A DNA stretch of 64,000 nucleotides, taken from positions 1 to 64,000 of the forward strand of contig NZ_BBDO01000003.1 in the NCBI RefSeq assembly GCF_001316285.1. Reading direction: 5' to 3'. The notes under the pieces were generated by a model, which saw only the letters and a program-made list of their open reading frames with translations, did no database searches and was not told where the DNA came from. Of the stretch, positions 10,598 to 19,387 are shown piece by piece; the first letter of the stretch is position 1; every line of letters begins with the position of its first letter. The position numbers and the translations under genes are program-made. This stretch comes from Vulcanisaeta sp. JCM 16161. GTDB lineage: Archaea; Thermoproteota; Thermoprotei; Thermoproteales; Thermocladiaceae.

Positions 10598-11014
10598 TTA
10601 ACCCATATTATTAATTATTTCCTTAACAGCCTTAGATAATAGCCCAGAGACTTCACGACCCTCCTCCTCGGTTAAGTAATGCCTACCTGCCATGCGCCCA
10701 GTCATGGGTATTACATGGAAGTGCAGGTGAAAAATCACCTGACCAGCCTCAGCACCGTTATTCTGGACTATCCTAACCCCAGGCACGTTCAATGCCTTGA
10801 TAACGGCCATGGCCACGGCCTTCGTCACCCTTATCACACGGCACAACTCATCGCTTGGTATCTCCGTTATATCCCTATAATGCCTCTTTGGCATGATAAG
10901 CGTGTGGCCCCTACTTATTGGGTACTTATCGAGTATAGCCATTACATGCTCATCCTCATAAACCACATAGGCAGGTTCCTCACCCCTGACGATTCTACAG
11001 AATACGCAATCCAT
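10598..11014 (-). CDS. HIT-family hydrolase
   Basis: Histidine-triad nucleotide hydrolase or transferase acting on AMP-lysine or dinucleoside polyphosphates. The HLHFHVIP triad is near residue 98, and an N-terminal CVFCRIV pair (Cys-x2-Cys zinc-type) is typical of HINT/HIT proteins. Length of about 138 residues is usual. I place the start at the ATG at 11014 (MDCVFC), not the upstream TTG-type extension. Intact and soluble. Confidence 0.9.
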   Translation of the reverse strand: MDCVFCRIVRGEEPAYVVYEDEHVMAILDKYPISRGHTLIMPKRHYRDITEIPSDELCRVIRVTKAVAMAVIKALNVPGVRIVQNNGAEAGQVIFHLHFHVIPMTGRMAGRHYLTEEEGREVSGLLSKAVKEIINNMG

Positions 11015-11060
11015 AGTAATAAGACGCCATAACAACCCACCCCTTTAAAGATTTAATTAC

Positions 11061-11393
11061 TCAGCAGATACCTCCATATGACGAGATGGAGAGTAGGTAA
11101 AAGCTAACGGTAAATATCACGAGAACAGCCACAAAGACCACCAACAACAAATCACTGACACTACCCCTACCCAGGTAATTCATTAGTAAGTAAACGCCAG
11201 CAACCGCCAGTATTAGGGCTAGTATCTCCATTAACGTAAATGGGCCGGAGCATGTTGAGACAACGCCGGGCGTGTAGACCGCATACCAGAAACCCATTAT
11301 GAATAGTACGAGTATTAACACAGCCACGATGCTAAGGGCCATAAGCCACTTGCTCGGCGTTACTGAACTCATCAAGGTACGCACATGAAGCAA
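11061..11393 (-). CDS. Small membrane protein, three TM segments
   Basis: 110 residues with hydrophobic segments at about 17-39, 48-70 and 80-103, a Cys in the first loop and a C-terminal Cys. A basic N-terminus favours a cytoplasmic start. There is no family motif. It sits 46 nt upstream of the HIT gene on the same strand, possibly in one message. Confidence 0.5.
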   Translation of the reverse strand: MLHVRTLMSSVTPSKWLMALSIVAVLILVLFIMGFWYAVYTPGVVSTCSGPFTLMEILALILAVAGVYLLMNYLGRGSVSDLLLVVFVAVLVIFTVSFYLLSISSYGGIC

Positions 11394-11529
11394 CCCCCTT
11401 TTAAAGATGACTTACCCACCGTAACAAGTAGATACGCGTAATGACTCGGGTGAATCAGGATCTCATTGAATTACTTCATTATCATTAATAATTAACATTT
11501 AAGTACTACCATCATTAGTAAATTATAGT

Positions 11530-13155
11530 ATGAAAATTGACTATTCACTATTCATGATCATGGCAATGATAATCATAGCAATAATTACTTTATTACTCCC
11601 CACCAATGCCACACAAAACCCAGCATTGAGTAACGCCTCAATTAATAAATTAACACCAATAGGAATTAACACGCCTATTTACGTGATCGGCCTACAGCCC
11701 TGGCACAGGAATTCGTGAAGATCGGAATTAACAAATCACTCATTAAAATCATTACACTCAACCAATTACCCGAACTGCCTAATGGGAGTATTGTAATAAT
11801 TGATTGGTCCTTGATTAAGCCCAGCATTGCGATAAATAATACCGATGGTATGGTTTTCATTAATTTAACCAGCCCGGTTATTCATGAATTAGTTAATGCG
11901 ATTGCCGGAGGGGGATGTTGTTGGTGTATACGCAAACTCCGCTGACGAAAACCCTGTTGAGTTTTTACTTACCTATTCCTGGCTAAGGCCGTTGGTAATG
12001 AACTTGTTATTATCGGTAATGGCTTTAGAGAGACCCTGCCAGGTTACCTAATCGCCTACCCAATAATACCAATAAGCAATAAGGAATCAGTAATATTTAT
12101 TGTTAAATTGGTAAGGCCTGAGGGATTGATAATAGGACCGATATACCTAAATCAATTACCGCAGTTCGTGAACAATATCATGAGGCCCACCGCATTTAGT
12201 GTATTTAATGTAGATCCATGTTATGTGGGTTACTGGAACTATTTATTTAAACAGGCACTAGAACTAACGATTAGGGAGAACCTACTCACCAATCTCTTCA
12301 TCTTCGTATGGACAGCGCCCATGTTCACCTCACTACCAATCTTTGGAATACCAGCCTACACAGATGGTAACGGGACCTTTTACTGGGACACATGCATTGC
12401 GGTGGGCAACACGGTTAATGCAGAGTCGTTATATGGCTATAACCTAGTTTATTGGGTTCCCGTGGATGTACTCGGTTATGAGAACTACCTCGAGAACCCT
12501 ACCATGTATTATAATAATGGTTTTGTGGTTTCCCAATTAGGAGCTATTGATTATTACTACGGGTATAAGCAGTATAGCGCCGGTATTACCAACACCATAT
12601 GGTAATCAGGGTGCTACCGGTGTTTGGGCCCACACCAGCGAATGGTGTTAATCAATACGGCGTGTTCCTGCTCAGCGTGGTTACGGAAGTACCATTCATA
12701 GGCGTCAATATTACATTACCTGCGGATGTTAGTGAGATATCGGCGGTTCACTTAATCCCGTTGAGACAATAAGCGTTGATGGTTGGACGGTGGAGGTAGC
12801 TAATACTACGTGGATCTTCAACATAGATTACGGAGGCAGCCAGAGTATATTTGCGAACGCCTTTGAGAGTCTCATGGCCAATATGTTCATACCAAGCCTA
12901 ACCTCAGTAAGTGACGCTGTACTTAATGCGCATTTCGAGAATTACGCAATTACGTCTTACCAACCCTATGCCTACCTCACGACGGAGACTATCTGGGTTA
13001 ATACTACGTGGGTTACCGTTTTCATACCCCAATCAAGCACCGTAATGGGCATATTCATGCAATATCAACAATCACAAGCACCGCCGAACTCCTACGTGAC
13101 TGGCGTATCATCGAGTAGGTATTACTCATTATATGGCTTATATGGTTATGGATAG
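11530..13155 (+). CDS. DPC surface-protein paralogue (at least five frameshifts)
   Basis: The N-terminus has a signal-like hydrophobic segment (residues about 8-28). Then come, in successive frames: LPELPNGSIVIIDWS (matching the gene at 3390), DVVGVYAN and VGNELVIIGNGFR (matching the relic at 662-866), a VDPCYVGYW block with the family DPC, and a C-terminal EVANTTWIFN / FENYAITSY / TTETIWVNTTWV domain (matching 868-1419). Joined, it would be about 540 residues. The frameshift density is similar to that in the core genes, so it may be intact in the organism, though true decay is possible. Extracellular role inferred. Confidence 0.5.
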
Positions 13156-13257
13156 TCGGTAACACAGAACGCCCTAGCATCCTGCATGTATTAAGGAATG
13201 CCATCGAGATTCCCTAAATAATATACTTTAAAAACTGGGGTTAGGTCATGATCCTTA

Positions 13258-13839
13258 ATGGATAGTAATGACTTAAGTATTCACGGTAAGGTACTTTATA
13301 CGGGGATTGAGAAGTGCCCCGTGTGTGGTAGGGAGAGCCTTCACGTGATTGAGATATTATATAACGACCCAGTCTTCGGCGACTTAATACTGTATAGTAA
13401 TAAATGTGATTACTGCGGTTATAGGAGGGTCGATATCCATTACCTTAACTCCAGGGGCCCAACAAGGATAATATACGAGGTTAAGGATGACGTTGACGTT
13501 TATAAAACCTACATATTTAGGTCGAGGACCGCCAGAATAAGTAGTCCTGAGCTTGGCTTTGATATTGACCCAGGGCCTGATGCGGAGGCTATGATAACCA
13601 CGGTTGAGGGCCTACTGCTGAGGATGATCGATGTTGCAGAGAGGATGGAGGTTCTTAATGAGGATGATGAGGAGAGTGTGCGTAGGCTGAGGGAGTTCAA
13701 GGAAAAGGTGCAAAGGGCCCTCCAGGGTAATTTTAGGTTTAAGATAATCATTGAGGACCCATACGGTAATTCAATAATTAAGCCACCGCCCGGTCGTGAT
13801 TTGGGAGTCCGTATTGAACCACTTAACCCATCGGCGTGA
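13258..13839 (+). CDS. ZPR1-type zinc finger protein
   Basis: 193 residues. An N-terminal C4 zinc finger (CPVCG near residue 20, CDYCGYRR near residue 48) is followed by the ZPR1 beta domain with the characteristic ELGFDIDPG and TTVEGLLLR stretches. In eukaryotes ZPR1 acts with translation factor eEF1A; the archaeal role is not settled. The start at ATG 13258 follows a TATA-like TACTTTAAAAA by about 25 nt. Intact. The next gene (Sec61 beta) starts 45 nt on. Confidence 0.85.
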   Translation: MDSNDLSIHGKVLYTGIEKCPVCGRESLHVIEILYNDPVFGDLILYSNKCDYCGYRRVDIHYLNSRGPTRIIYEVKDDVDVYKTYIFRSRTARISSPELGFDIDPGPDAEAMITTVEGLLLRMIDVAERMEVLNEDDEESVRRLREFKEKVQRALQGNFRFKIIIEDPYGNSIIKPPPGRDLGVRIEPLNPSA

Positions 13840-13884
13840 TGACCTTTGAGTTAAGTTTTTAATTCCCTGCTATGCCAATAATTG

Positions 13885-14058
13885 ATGCCTAGGCGTAGGC
13901 GTACATCCGGGATGTCACCATTCATCGCCGCCGGGTTGGTTAAGTTTAATGAGGCTAAGGAGATTGAGAGGATTAAGATAAGTCCTCAGGCAGTTATATT
14001 TCTCGGTATTGCGATTTCCGTATTAATAATAATCCTGAAGTTCCTAGTTCCTCTCTGA
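13885..14058 (+). CDS. Preprotein translocase subunit Sec61 beta (SecG-like)
   Basis: A 57-residue protein with a basic N-terminus (MPRRRRTSGM), a short amphipathic stretch (GLVKFNEA) and a single C-terminal membrane segment (residues about 36-55). This is the archaeal Sec61-beta layout exactly. It is a tail-anchored subunit of the SecYE translocon. Downstream of ZPR1 on the same strand. Its last 15 nt overlap the convergent GGGP synthase. Confidence 0.88.
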   Translation: MPRRRRTSGMSPFIAAGLVKFNEAKEIERIKISPQAVIFLGIAISVLIIILKFLVPL

Positions 14059-14817
14059 ACCCTTCTTCCTCGTGATTCCACCCTCATGAACGGCCCTAAT
14101 GATATCCTTAATTAATTCGGGCCTTTCCTCAACAATCGTGCCCGTAACTATCGCGTCCGCACCGGCCAGGGCCAATTCCGCCGCCTTCTCAGGATCCCTA
14201 ATACCACCACCAACGATTAACGGCTTACTAACCAATTGCTTAACCCTTGAAACCATCCTCGGCCTCACGGGCTCACGAGCACCACTACCGGCCTCGAGGT
14301 ATATCATGTCGAACCCCATTAATTGAGCTGCATATGCGTAGGCCAGGGCAATGTCATCCCTGTCATACGGTATTGGCCTTGCATTACTTACATAACCGAC
14401 GGCGCCACCATCACCAACGATTATGTAGGCCAATGATATTGGTTCCAGGTTCCTAAACCTCTTTATTAGCAGTACCGAGGCCTGTATTTGGGCACCGACT
14501 ATGAAGTACGGATCAGTACTATTAAGTACGCTGAGGAAGAACACGGCGTCGGCATGCCTACTCAGGTTTGCCACGCTACCTGGGAATAAAATAATGGGTA
14601 TCTTTAATGAATCCTTAACGGCGCTTAAGTACTCATCAAGCTGCCCCTCAGATATACCCAGTGAACCACCCACCATGAGTGCGTCGCTACCGTACTCCTG
14701 AACCATCAACGCCAACTCCCTGAACTCCCTGGCAGTTACCTTATCTGGGTCTAGTAATGTCATGTGTATTGTGCCGACCTCAGCAATACGCTTGAGTAGG
14801 TAATCCTTAACGCCCAT
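14044..14817 (-). CDS. Geranylgeranylglyceryl phosphate synthase
   Basis: Joins sn-glycerol-1-phosphate to geranylgeranyl diphosphate, the first committed step of archaeal membrane lipid synthesis. A TIM-barrel of about 257 residues with LDPDK near the N-terminus, MVGGS, an EAGSGA phosphate loop, VGGGIRDPEKA and ADAIVTGT. Intact frame starting at ATG 14817. The minus-strand Elf1 gene lies 32 nt upstream and may share its message. This gene alone marks the window as archaeal. Confidence 0.93.
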   Translation of the reverse strand: MGVKDYLLKRIAEVGTIHMTLLDPDKVTAREFRELALMVQEYGSDALMVGGSLGISEGQLDEYLSAVKDSLKIPIILFPGSVANLSRHADAVFFLSVLNSTDPYFIVGAQIQASVLLIKRFRNLEPISLAYIIVGDGGAVGYVSNARPIPYDRDDIALAYAYAAQLMGFDMIYLEAGSGAREPVRPRMVSRVKQLVSKPLIVGGGIRDPEKAAELALAGADAIVTGTIVEERPELIKDIIRAVHEGGITRKKGSERN

Positions 14818-14849
14818 TAGGAATGAAAAGAATTATTGAATTTTAAGTA

Positions 14850-15284
14850 TCACTCCTCGGCGTACCCAGTATCCTCGGAGTACTCGCCCTCCTCGCCATA
14901 TACCTCCTCAGTACCGCCAACCTCGCCGAATTCCTCACCACCCTCATTAAGTGACTCGGTTGATTCCTGCTCCTCATTGAGTAATGGATTTTGCTTAGTC
15001 GTTAATTGGGTTAGCGACACAGTGACCTCCTTCTTCGGCTTTATCTGACCCTGGTAATAAAGATCAACGAACTTATTGAAATAATCCACGGGGAGTAGGC
15101 CAGGTATGTAATTGAATTCCGCCTCTAATCCGCAATTACCGCAATTAACTAATACCTTACCCTCCTTCCTATCAATCTTCACATTAACCAACGGTGCACC
15201 GCAATGCGGGCATGTGAATATCTTTGGCAGTGTCTTCTTGGGCTTAAGCAGTAACTTCTTACGACTTTTCCTCCTACGACCCAT
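14850..15284 (-). CDS. Transcription elongation factor Elf1-like zinc-ribbon protein
   Basis: 144 residues. A strongly basic N-terminus (MGRRRKSRKK) is followed by a C4 zinc ribbon (CPHCG near residue 25, CGNCG near residue 48), the signature of archaeal and eukaryotic Elf1 that binds elongating RNA polymerase. The C-terminal third is an acidic, glutamate- and glycine-rich low-complexity tail. The tail is unusually long and may be poorly conserved. A TATA-like AATATAAATATC lies upstream near 15305-15316. Confidence 0.85.
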   Translation of the reverse strand: MGRRRKSRKKLLLKPKKTLPKIFTCPHCGAPLVNVKIDRKEGKVLVNCGNCGLEAEFNYIPGLLPVDYFNKFVDLYYQGQIKPKKEVTVSLTQLTTKQNPLLNEEQESTESLNEGGEEFGEVGGTEEVYGEEGEYSEDTGYAEE

Positions 15285-15387
15285 CGAAGCCCCAACTAAA
15301 CTTTAATATAAATATCTTTTTCTTCTTATTCTTCTTAATTCCTAAATTCCTAATTATTGTTAATGCCCATGAATTACAAGGAGGGAA

Positions 15388-15436
15388 TCAGTCGGGTATG
15401 TTCTCGTCACTGTTCTGCGTAACTCTGAATCATCAT
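15388..15436 (-). ncRNA. Box C/D guide sRNA
   Basis: On the minus strand: box C ATGATGA (15430-15436), a 12-nt guide (15418-15429), D' CAGA (15414-15417), a 3-nt spacer, C' GTGACGA (15404-15410), a 12-nt guide (15392-15403) and box D CTGA (15388-15391). Two 12-nt guides with a 3-nt D'-C' spacer is the archaeal geometry for 2'-O-methylation guides bound by L7Ae, Nop5 and fibrillarin. D' deviates by one base. The D' guide is complementary to CGTAACTCTGAA, which resembles a conserved 23S rRNA stretch near helix 69 as I recall it. Confidence 0.75.
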
Positions 15437-15514
15437 GTTCAACGCGTTGATTATCACCAAGCACCAATAATTATTGAAATAATACTTAAAAAAACCTTAT
15501 CGAGCATTTAATTG

Positions 15515-16425
15515 ATGCATGGATTAATCACGAACATTGACAATGCCATAATTACGTATTTAGCGATTACAATTGCGGCATTGATAATATCATTGATATT
15601 GACTTACGCAGCATTAAGAATTAGGGTGATTACGAGGGATGCGGTCATACCATCAGTACTCGTCGGCTCTATGATACTACTTGGTGGGCCATCATCAATA
15701 CTGCCATTCGTCGTATTCCTAGGTAGCTCAAGCGCGCTTACCAAGGTGGGTGTTGAGAAGAAGGAGGAGCTTGGAACAGCAGAGGATGTTAGGGGGAGGA
15801 ATTGGAAGCAGGTATTAGCCGTTGGCCTGGTGCCAAGCACCCTAGCGTTACTGGCCGGCATGGCGTACTTCGCGCGCGACATGGCCATGTATCAATTGCT
15901 CTCCACGGCGGCGGTAACAAGCATTGCCTACTCAAACGCGGATACCTGGGCCTCTGAATTGGGTGTCCTCAGTAGGTCAAGGCCTAGGTTGATAACAAGG
16001 CCCTGGACTACCGTTGACCCTGGCGTATCCGGTGGCGTTACATTACTCGGCGAATTAAGCTCATTTACTGGATCAATGGCGATAGCACTCACTTACTTGG
16101 GCATTCAATACCTGCTTAAGTTCCTGGGGTACATAGGCTCGGTAAATATTTGGCTGGTTATCGTAGTTTTAGTCCTTGGCTACCTGGGCGAGGTTTTAGA
16201 TAGTGTGTTTGGAGCTTTATTTCAGCCTAAGTACATGTGCCCGAGGTGCGGCGTTATGACTGATAGGGAGGTTCACGTGTGCGGTGAGAGAACTGTGAGG
16301 ATAATGGTAGTTATGACCTTGAGAATGAGGATGTCAACTTACTCGTATCGGCCATAATAGCCGCAGTCTCAATAATCGCCCTACTACTGTTAATAGGCCC
16401 TCATGTGATTATACCTAATTTATAA
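15515..16425 (+). CDS. DUF92/VTE6-like integral membrane protein (frameshift near C-terminus)
   Basis: About 303 residues with roughly seven hydrophobic segments. It contains the family's SNADTWASELG, RPWTTVDPGVSGGV and GYLGEVLDSVFGAL stretches, followed by a CPRCG/C pair. DUF92 includes plant VTE6, a CTP-dependent phytyl-phosphate kinase; polyprenyl phosphate phosphorylation is therefore a plausible role here. The apparent end at 16357 is an artefact: shifting frame near 16300 gives an acidic loop and a last TM segment ending in GPHVIIPNL, stop at 16425. Start taken at ATG 15515. Confidence 0.75.
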
Positions 16426-16513
16426 GGCTAGTGGGTAGGTAATTGTTCTTCACGGGTAACCATAAGTACAGGCATATTTATTGCATATTTATGCCTGGAT
16501 ATACAGGGCTAAT

Positions 16514-16523
16514 ACGTATACGT
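16514..16523. promoter_or_regulatory. ACGTATACGT palindrome upstream of wHTH gene
   Basis: A perfect 10-bp palindrome about 50 nt before the ATG at 16566, just upstream of a TATA-like GCTTTAAATCC. Related ACGTATAC motifs occur upstream of enolase (47088-47112) and of gar1 (25667-25684). Candidate operator. Confidence 0.4.
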
Positions 16524-16565
16524 ACTTAATCATGAGCTTTAAATCCGGCTGTCTACGTCTACCTA

Positions 16566-16904
16566 ATGACGCAGATAACTAATATTTACGCTGATTTCAA
16601 GAAAATCGAGGAGTTGGTCGCAAGGGGTTTGTGGGTGGCCGTTAAGTATGCGAGGGGTACCTGCGTGAGCTTCACGCCAAAGAAGGTCCTTGAGTATGCG
16701 GAGTTCAATGATGCGATACCCGTGGTACTTACGCTTGTTAAGCACGTGCTTAAGCAACTTAGTGATGCGGGCTATTTACAAGTTGATAGTAGTAGGAGCA
16801 TTGTTAGGTATAGGCTCTGCAAGGACTCCAGGCTTTGGGGGCTAATTAAGCAGAGCGGTGGCCCTGAAGACGTCTTGAAATTCCTTGAGGAAGTGACGCA
16901 ATGA
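16566..16904 (+). CDS. Small winged-helix DNA-binding protein
   Basis: 112 residues, basic and soluble. The centre (residues about 35-85) predicts as a winged helix: helices around VLTLVKHVLKQLSDAGYL followed by a beta wing (SRSIVRYRL). Likely a crenarchaeal transcription regulator; ligand and targets unknown. A leaderless-type start follows a TATA element by about 25 nt, with a palindromic ACGTATACGT just upstream that could be its own operator. Intact. Confidence 0.55.
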   Translation: MTQITNIYADFKKIEELVARGLWVAVKYARGTCVSFTPKKVLEYAEFNDAIPVVLTLVKHVLKQLSDAGYLQVDSSRSIVRYRLCKDSRLWGLIKQSGGPEDVLKFLEEVTQ

Positions 16905-16949
16905 GGAACCATTTAAAACACTAATACCTTATACGCGCATTCCCATTAA

Positions 16950-17930
16950 ATGACCAGGGAAGACAGTAAAGGGAACGTATTAAGAGGTTTTGGAGAAACC
17001 AACCTAATAGGCATTATTAAGAGCATCACAGGCTCGACCGAGGATAACGACTTAGAATTCATCGAGATAGACGGCAATGTATTGGCTATTAAGATTGATG
17101 GAATATCACTGTCAACATCGAGGATGCCCTTCATGTCGTACTTTGACATGGGTTGGAAGGTCATGACCGCGGTGGGTAGCGACTTCCTCGTGAAGCTTAG
17201 CAAGCCTCTATATGCCGTAGTATCAATAACGATGAGGGGGGACTCGGATGTCAATGAGTTCAGGGAATTGATTAATGGGTTGAATGAGGGGGCCAAATAC
17301 CTGGGCATGAAGTACCTGGGTGGTGATTTAAATGAGGGGCTTGACGATATAATCGATGTCGCCGCACTGGGTAAGCCACTGGCAGGTGTTATAGGTAGGA
17401 GTCCTAGGATTGGTGATGTGCTCGTAACCAAGCCCTACTTTGGTTATACAGGCCTCGTCTTTAAACTATACTATAGTAATGAATTGGGTAGGTGGATTGA
17501 TTCAGAAATTGTTAAGGAGGGTATTGAAATGCTCAGGAGGCCCAGGCTGGAAATTAATCTATTAAATGAATTGCTACGATATAGGGAGTGCATCTCAGCT
17601 AGTATGGACTCGAGCGATGGGCTCGGTAAAGTGCTTTGGACTATGTCCGTGAACGGTGGTGTTAGGATCACGGTTAACGAATTACCCGTGAGCGACGCAT
17701 TCCTCGACTCGGTAGGCGAGATCGGTAATGTCAATGTTGAGGAGGTGGTGTTTAATGGCGGTGAGGAGTTCCTGCCCGTTTTCTCAATAAGGAGGGACTG
17801 CTTACCCGAGTTTGAGAGACTTGGTTTTAAGCCATTTGCCGTGGTTGAGGAGGGCAATGGCGTTTATTTTAGGGGTTCGATACTTAGGTACAGGGGTTGG
17901 GACTACTTCATTGGTTGGTCCAGTACCTAA
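16950..17930 (+). CDS. thiL: Thiamine-monophosphate kinase ThiL
   Basis: Phosphorylates thiamine monophosphate to thiamine pyrophosphate. A 326-residue PurM/ThiL-fold protein. The expected features are present in order: FGETNLI at the N-terminus, an IKIDGIS metal-binding Asp, GGDLNEG, and SMDSSDGLGKVL and FNGGEEF in the C-terminal domain. Intact frame with start at ATG 16950. It converges with the MFS gene, overlapping by 4 nt at the stops. Divergent members of this family can act on other small molecules, but the motifs fit ThiL. Confidence 0.85.
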   Translation: MTREDSKGNVLRGFGETNLIGIIKSITGSTEDNDLEFIEIDGNVLAIKIDGISLSTSRMPFMSYFDMGWKVMTAVGSDFLVKLSKPLYAVVSITMRGDSDVNEFRELINGLNEGAKYLGMKYLGGDLNEGLDDIIDVAALGKPLAGVIGRSPRIGDVLVTKPYFGYTGLVFKLYYSNELGRWIDSEIVKEGIEMLRRPRLEINLLNELLRYRECISASMDSSDGLGKVLWTMSVNGGVRITVNELPVSDAFLDSVGEIGNVNVEEVVFNGGEEFLPVFSIRRDCLPEFERLGFKPFAVVEEGNGVYFRGSILRYRGWDYFIGWSST

Positions 17931-19387
17931 GTCTCGAGAGCCCTTATTTCACCCTTCACAAATATTTCACGTGTTAATGCTACAATGACTACGATGGCCA
18001 TTACGTAAAGGGCTGTGGTTATGATAAACATTAATTGATAGGAGAACTTGGCAGGCAACGTAATCCAGAACAGAGGCTTTAGCGAGATGAGTACCGAGGC
18101 CTGGTACATACTCATTAGGGAACCAGCCACCGCCGGGCCCCATGCACCACCTATATTCCTAAATACGGAGTTCAAACCCGTGGCCAAGCCCATGTTCCTC
18201 CTACCCACTGAGAAGACCAGTATGTTTATTACGGCAACATTCACCATACTAATGCCGGCGGATAGTACCGACATTGACCCTATCACGTATGATAAGCCGT
18301 AGAATGAGGTGTACGTGAGCATTAATAAGCCAATTATAGCTATTGAGGATCCGATTACCGCTAATTTCCTGGCGCCAATGCTCGTGATAACCCTACCCGC
18401 TATTGGTGCAACGATCATCTGAACAACGGCCATGGGTATCATCATTATGCCGGTATCGAGTATCGATAAGTCATAACCAAGTGGTTTAGGTGATTCGAGT
18501 AGGTACGTCAGGGCCTGGGCCATTAGGAATAGTGCGAAGCCAGCAAGTGCCACACCGATGTTTGCGGCCATGACATTGCTATTGCCCAGTAGGCTTATTG
18601 GAACGAGTGGGTGGTCAACCGTGGTCTCATATAGTATGAATACTCCAAAGCCTAATACAAAGAGGGTGAGAAGCAATATTATTAGTGGGTCTGTCCAGCC
18701 ATAGGTTGGTGCATCAGTGACGGCTATCAAGCCGCTAGCCAGCGATACTGAGAGTAGGAATAAGCCGATCCAATCAATTGGTTGTGGATTCCTAACCCTG
18801 CTCTCCCTAATGTATAGGTAAACCATTAGGTCCTCGAGTATGATGAATGGGTAGACCGTGTGATACGTAGCCTGCCAACCGAGGGTCTGGGATACGTAGG
18901 CACCAAGCGGTAGTGATACGGCCATCCCGACGCCGAACATGGCACTTATCAAGCCCTGGACCTGCGGTATCATGCGTGGCGGGAACTCCTCCCTAACCAG
19001 GGCGAAGGCCAGGGGCATCATTGCCATGCCAACACCCTGCAATGCCCTACCCACAAGGAGCATTCCGTAGCTCGTTGAGAAACCCGTGATAAGGGCGCCA
19101 ATTGTGTATGTAATCATTGTTATCATGAGCATTCTCTTCTTACCGTACATGTCACCCAGCTTACCCATTATGGCTGAGGATAGGGTACCCATGAGTATGT
19201 ATATCGAGAGTATCCAGGAGGCGTCGGCAGCGGATATGTTCATGTCCCTTTGAATAGTTGGTAATGAAGGCACGAGCATTCCCTCGGTGTACATAACAAC
19301 CAGCGTTAATGTGACCAATATTGCGGTTGCACGCCATGCATAGGCGACGTCATACTCACCCTTTAGACCAACTCCACCTCCACGCAC
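17927..19387 (-). CDS. MFS transporter, DHA2-type drug exporter-like
   Basis: 486 residues with about 14 hydrophobic segments, the DHA2 layout. MFS motif A is seen as GKLGDMYGKKRM after TM2, and the motif C-like region near TM5 includes GVGMAVSLPLGAYV. Probably a proton-driven exporter; substrate unknown. The start region overlaps the end of the upstream COG1361-like gene by 25 nt, so the two are translated from one message. That is reminiscent of exporters paired with extracytoplasmic CARDB/NEW3 proteins. Confidence 0.82.
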   Translation of the reverse strand: MRGGGVGLKGEYDVAYAWRATAILVTLTLVVMYTEGMLVPSLPTIQRDMNISAADASWILSIYILMGTLSSAIMGKLGDMYGKKRMLMITMITYTIGALITGFSTSYGMLLVGRALQGVGMAMMPLAFALVREEFPPRMIPQVQGLISAMFGVGMAVSLPLGAYVSQTLGWQATYHTVYPFIILEDLMVYLYIRESRVRNPQPIDWIGLFLLSVSLASGLIAVTDAPTYGWTDPLIILLLTLFVLGFGVFILYETTVDHPLVPISLLGNSNVMAANIGVALAGFALFLMAQALTYLLESPKPLGYDLSILDTGIMMIPMAVVQMIVAPIAGRVITSIGARKLAVIGSSIAIIGLLMLTYTSFYGLSYVIGSMSVLSAGISMVNVAVINILVFSVGRRNMGLATGLNSVFRNIGGAWGPAVAGSLMSMYQASVLISLKPLFWITLPAKFSYQLMFIITTALYVMAIVVIVALTREIFVKGEIRALET

